Shown in pieces: positions 60,276-64,000 of a DNA stretch of 64,000 bases. Position numbers and translations under genes: made by a program. How positions within the stretch are numbered: the stretch's first letter is position 1; every line of letters begins with the position of its first letter. A model generated the notes under the pieces. That model was given only the letters and a program-made list of their open reading frames with translations. It did no database searches and was not told where the DNA came from. Source of the DNA: Ectocarpus siliculosus (taxonomy: Eukaryota; Sar; Phaeophyceae; Ectocarpales; Ectocarpaceae); NCBI GenBank assembly GCA_000310025.1, contig FN649752.1, forward strand, positions 2,000,473 to 2,064,472. Direction: 5' to 3'.

Positions 60276-61552
60276 TCACCGCAGGGACTCGTTGTAACGG
60301 TGCAACACCTCTACAGGTGCAGGAATTCCGACATCTTCCAAGCTCGACTCCTTAAACACGGTCAGCTGAAGAAGGCCCTTTGGCCATTCGATTCGGCGGA
60401 GGAGGCTGTCGTTTTGTAAGTCAACGTACCACTCTAGAAGACGTAGCGATTCAAGGTTGGGCATCCATGTGCCGAGTCCTTGCAGAGACTGCCTGAACTT
60501 GTGGCCTAGAGTGAGTCGCCGAAGCGATGGAGGCCAAGCACTCCTGCCGATACGCTGGTTGAACTCCGATCGCATGATCATCCGACCGCACCCCACTCCA
60601 AGGCAAAATCCAATTGTCAGCTCTTGCAACGACGCGGGCCACCTCACATTGTCAATTGACTGGTTAAAGCAAGTGCCGAAAGAGAGGCTCAGAAGCGAAT
60701 CTGGCCACAAAACGCCTTCAATCGGCTGGTCGAAACACCTTCCGAACGCAAGCTTCTCCAGTGACGTCGGCCACGCCACTTGCCTTATTGGTTGGTCGAA
60801 GTTCAAAAAGGCTTCGAACGTGAGATGCTTTAGAGATGCCGGAAACTTGGCCAGTTCGATCGGATGGGTGAAGTCTTCGCCAAAAGTGAGCTGACGCAGG
60901 GACTGCGGCCACGCGACGTCTTCTATGGGATGGTCGAAGTTCAACCCCAGGTGAAGATTTTGCAGTGAACTCGGCAGAATCACTCCTGCAATCGGTTGGT
61001 TGAACCCGGCAAAGAAAGTGAGCTCCTGCAGCGATGACGGGAACTTGGCACCTTCGATTGGTTGGATAAACATCCCCCCGAAAGCAAGCCTCTGAAGAGA
61101 TGCTGGCCATTGCACCAGGTCGATAGGCTTGTTGAATGCTGAAGTTGCGTCAAACTCGATCGTTTTCAGCCTTTGAGGCCACGACACAGCCTCAAGGCCT
61201 CCTTCAAAGGCATCGCCAAACTCCAGGCAGCTCACGTCCGTCATTGCGAAGATAGGTTTCCTCAATTCCGCCGCTGTCGGCATGTGCCACGACACGCGGC
61301 GCGCTCTTAGCCTTGGCACCCGCGTCCGGAATAGCCGTTTCGGGTGCGAGGGTGCGGTATCTGCAGCGGCCAGCAGTCTTCGTGGGATTCCTGTGTCGAC
61401 TATCAAGTGCAGTGTTTGATGCTTTCTGCACGCGATGCAGAACTCTATGGACGCCAGCTGCAGCTCCTTTGTTGACGTGTACCACCTCTTCCCATCGCAC
61501 GTCTCATCGAGAGCAACGACAAGGGCGTTCAAGCACGAGTTGCGCTTGTGTC
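60276..61552 (-). CDS. FNIP-repeat (leucine-rich-type) protein, intact copy, 3' exon
   Basis: One minus-strand exon from an acceptor at 61553-61555 (GCGCAG) to TGA at 60276-60278 codes for about 425 residues. The N-terminal 100 or so residues (NALVVALDETCDGKRWYTST) are not recognised. From about residue 110 to 345 come roughly nine repeats of 22-24 residues with the pattern FNQPIxxVxWPxSLxxLxFG, for example FGRCFDQPIEGVLWPDSL and FGTCFNQSIDNVRWPASL. This is the FNIP repeat known from Dictyostelium and some giant viruses, a leucine-rich-repeat-like solenoid used for protein binding. The exon starts in phase 1, so at least one upstream coding exon exists beyond 61553 and was not located. No signal peptide or kinase domain is visible. 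The role is unknown; a protein-interaction scaffold is the most that can be inferred. Confidence 0.8.
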
Positions 61553-64000
61553 CTGCGCAACACAACACGCGTACATGAAATAGCTTTCAGCCAGTGAAAA
61601 GACTGCTAGGATCGTTTCAAGGCCACACACAACCAGGAGAGAACATGGCATAGTGCCCACAACCTACAAAATACACCAACGAGCAACTAGAACGATCAGA
61701 AGGCATCATTGTGTGGCTATGTCGTTCCATACAGCAGGATCAACAGTCAATTTTTCGTTGAGGGTTCCCAAACAGACAACAAAATCGGCGTCATCATTTT
61801 GCTGAGGCGAAAACTGTGTATGAAAAAACACTATTAGCTGTTGAAAATTAACACGAACTTGTGGACTTGGACTGCAAGGCGCTCTGCTGGACCGAACTAC
61901 CTGATTCGTCAGCGACAACAGGATGAGATGGACACAGTACGGGATCTGGTAGGGTCACCGCACTTGAATCGTTACACCATATTTGGCAAATGGGAACTTG
62001 AGGCCAAAACGTGATCCTGGCCTAGCTTTGCCGAAAGCGATACGTTCAACGGTTGAAGGAAATTATTCTTCCCTCAGATCCAGGCCAAGACTTCTGAAGG
62101 ACTACTGTATCATGTCGACATTATGAGAAAGCTATTGAGTTGAATATGACAGTGTGTTCTCTAAAAGTTTAGTCCGGTTCCGTCTTGTCGTTTTTGCCAC
62201 CCAAGGAGTGAATCCAAAAACCTGCAACGCCCCCGAAGGCCGGAAAACAACACTGTTGTGCTCATAAGGATGCCCCTCTTAGGAACGATTGCTACTGTGT
62301 TGACGGGCGTGCCCATCGATAGCTACCCCGTGGGATTTGATGCGTCCATGCAGAACACAAACAATCTCGTGGGTGTGCCAGAGACGGGCACAAGCACGTA
62401 GCGGAAACACGAGGGTAGGAGGCGGCCGATAGTGAAGAGGTGCGTATCTGCACACGTATGTTTTTTTCGCTTTTCGGCAGAGCGGCTGACTAAACGCTGC
62501 TGTACAGGTTAGACCTCAAGATTACGCCGTTAACGGCAAAACAAAAAACAGCGTAGCCACCACCTCAATTGTGATTTGTTTTGGTTTACTCGATGGCACT
62601 CATCTATACAACATACTATGAATCAACAGGAGCAGATTTTCTTTCCGCCCTGTGGAAGGCCGTGAACAGATGGTTTTTGGAATGGTTTTGCCTGTTGCTC
62701 AGATTTTTTCCCTTGAACTCAGGGTGGACCTTGTCAAATATATGTTGAATCGAAAATCGAAATCGAAATTAGATTCCGATTTTCGATTTCGGGTTGGCTC
62801 TACAAAGCGCAAGCGGGGAATCGAAATCAAAAACCAACCAGGAAGAGGCGAACAAGGTCGTACATGCCAGTTGCGATGATTCAACCCATGACCATGAGAG
62901 CCACACGGCATCCAAGACAGCGAACGATAGCTCCGAACAACGGCGATGATCAGGCGGGTTGGGGGGCCTTTGTCTCGCATCGATACGCTGCGAACTCAGC
63001 GAGCAATGTGCGATTGAATGTTCTGTGCTGATGTAGGAAAGCCAAAATAGCTGCCGTTGAACTCCGTTTACCAAGGAGGAATTTCACGGCGATGACTCTC
63101 TCTCTCTCTCAACATAGAGCAGACCTCGCTCAAAGAAAGTATATCGTGCTCTGACGGATGTTAGCCTGTCTGTCAAGCTCTTGCTTTCATCACCAAGCAG
63201 TCTGTAGATGGCTAGACGAGTATCGAAATGGAAGGCATGTACGATTCTGTGAGGGTGTGGCAGCCAGCTTGATGTTCCGGTTGGCATTTTCGATTGTCGA
63301 TTTCGAGTCTGTTTGAGCTCGCTTTTGAGTTTTCCATATCGGAGAATATTCGTAACACTTACCCCCACATCGAAAAACCGGCGGCGGAACACTGGAGCTC
63401 TGTCCAAGCAGTGACATTTTCGATTTTCGATTTTCGACGGAATGGTGGGCGGACAAGGTCTACCCTCACAAATATGTTCTTGTTGATATAAACTCTGCTT
63501 CCGGCGCCCACAACGCAAACAAACGCGCCCCGATCCAAGTCGTTGCCGTGGAGGGCACTTGCGACCGTTTAGTGTGTATCATGATCAAAACGGGGAGAGG
63601 CGGACGCACAAACTCTTGGCCGAAAAATATAGAGGTTGATTGTTTTCAAGAGTTCGATCGTTCACGGCGCGATGTTGGAGCGCACACACGATTGGACATA
63701 CCTACATTCGCACGAGGGCTCTTGAGAACTAGGACTACCCTTCCTTGGAGCTAGAGTGCGAAGTCCACGCTCAGAGACTGAAATGACCGCTGAGACGAAT
63801 CGATGTTGGCTTTTGCTTTGCTTGAAAACTTAGGCGCCTGATGACACGTCTTGAAAGTCCGAACAACAGGATGCCGAAAATTCACACATACTCGAGCTTT
63901 GCTACACCCGTCTCCCGCCACCCACAAGCTGCAACGGCGACCCTCAGCACATGCGCTGCTAGCCCTGCTTGCACCGATTCTCGGAAGCTATCAACTTTTC
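61553..64000. other. right edge, no gene seen; repeated CGATTTTCGA motifs
   Basis: The missing 5' exon of the FNIP gene probably lies here. TTTTCGATTTTCGA-type motifs and their complements recur at 62749-62798, 63286-63303 and 63415-63437. The first forms an imperfect palindrome. No coding exon is supported. Confidence 0.45.

Overview
The window looks like nuclear DNA of an intron-rich eukaryote, most likely a brown alga or a related stramenopile. The evidence is: genes split by introns of about 0.5-1.2 kb with phase-consistent GT-AG junctions, GC-rich exons with long Ala/Gly/Ser/Gln tracts, many CTG/CAG repeats, a flagellar gene family (IQUB), and several repeat families. The lineage is an inference; no search was run.

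Layout, left to right. 1-330 is low-quality homopolymer sequence. 679-3440 (+) is the C-terminal half of a PHTF-family membrane protein. 7222-10874 (-) is an R2R3-type MYB regulator with a very long disordered tail. 13171-27825 (-) is a complete 16-exon dynamin-related GTPase; its phases join without a break into 769 residues that end in a PDZ domain. 28122-32618 (+) is a neurochondrin homologue, head to head with the dynamin gene across roughly 0.2-0.3 kb. 34.0-39.6 kb is a nest of diverged repeats carrying a short interstitial telomeric tract. 39911-44903 (-) is an IQUB homologue. 47.6-52.2 kb holds possible exons of an unrecognised gene, interrupted by a tandem-repeat array and an assembly gap. 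57.1-61.6 kb carries two convergent FNIP-repeat genes, one intact (-) and one broken (+), with a tRNA-derived SINE between them.

The most interesting item is the dynamin-PDZ fusion. Dynamins self-assemble on membranes; a C-terminal PDZ in place of PH or proline-rich modules would give the polymer a peptide-binding hook. Its divergent neighbour, neurochondrin, is in animals a cytosolic adaptor with reported links to trafficking. Other points are a short dispersed repeat whose C/G tract faces an exon in every intron of the PHTF segment, a MITE with TTA target duplication inside the dynamin gene, a SINE with a 9-bp target-site duplication, and strong evidence that both 100-N gaps are false because their flanks overlap.

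The genes do not form an operon-like system. They are independent eukaryotic genes for membrane traffic, flagella and transcription. Stretches with no supportable gene are listed as such.
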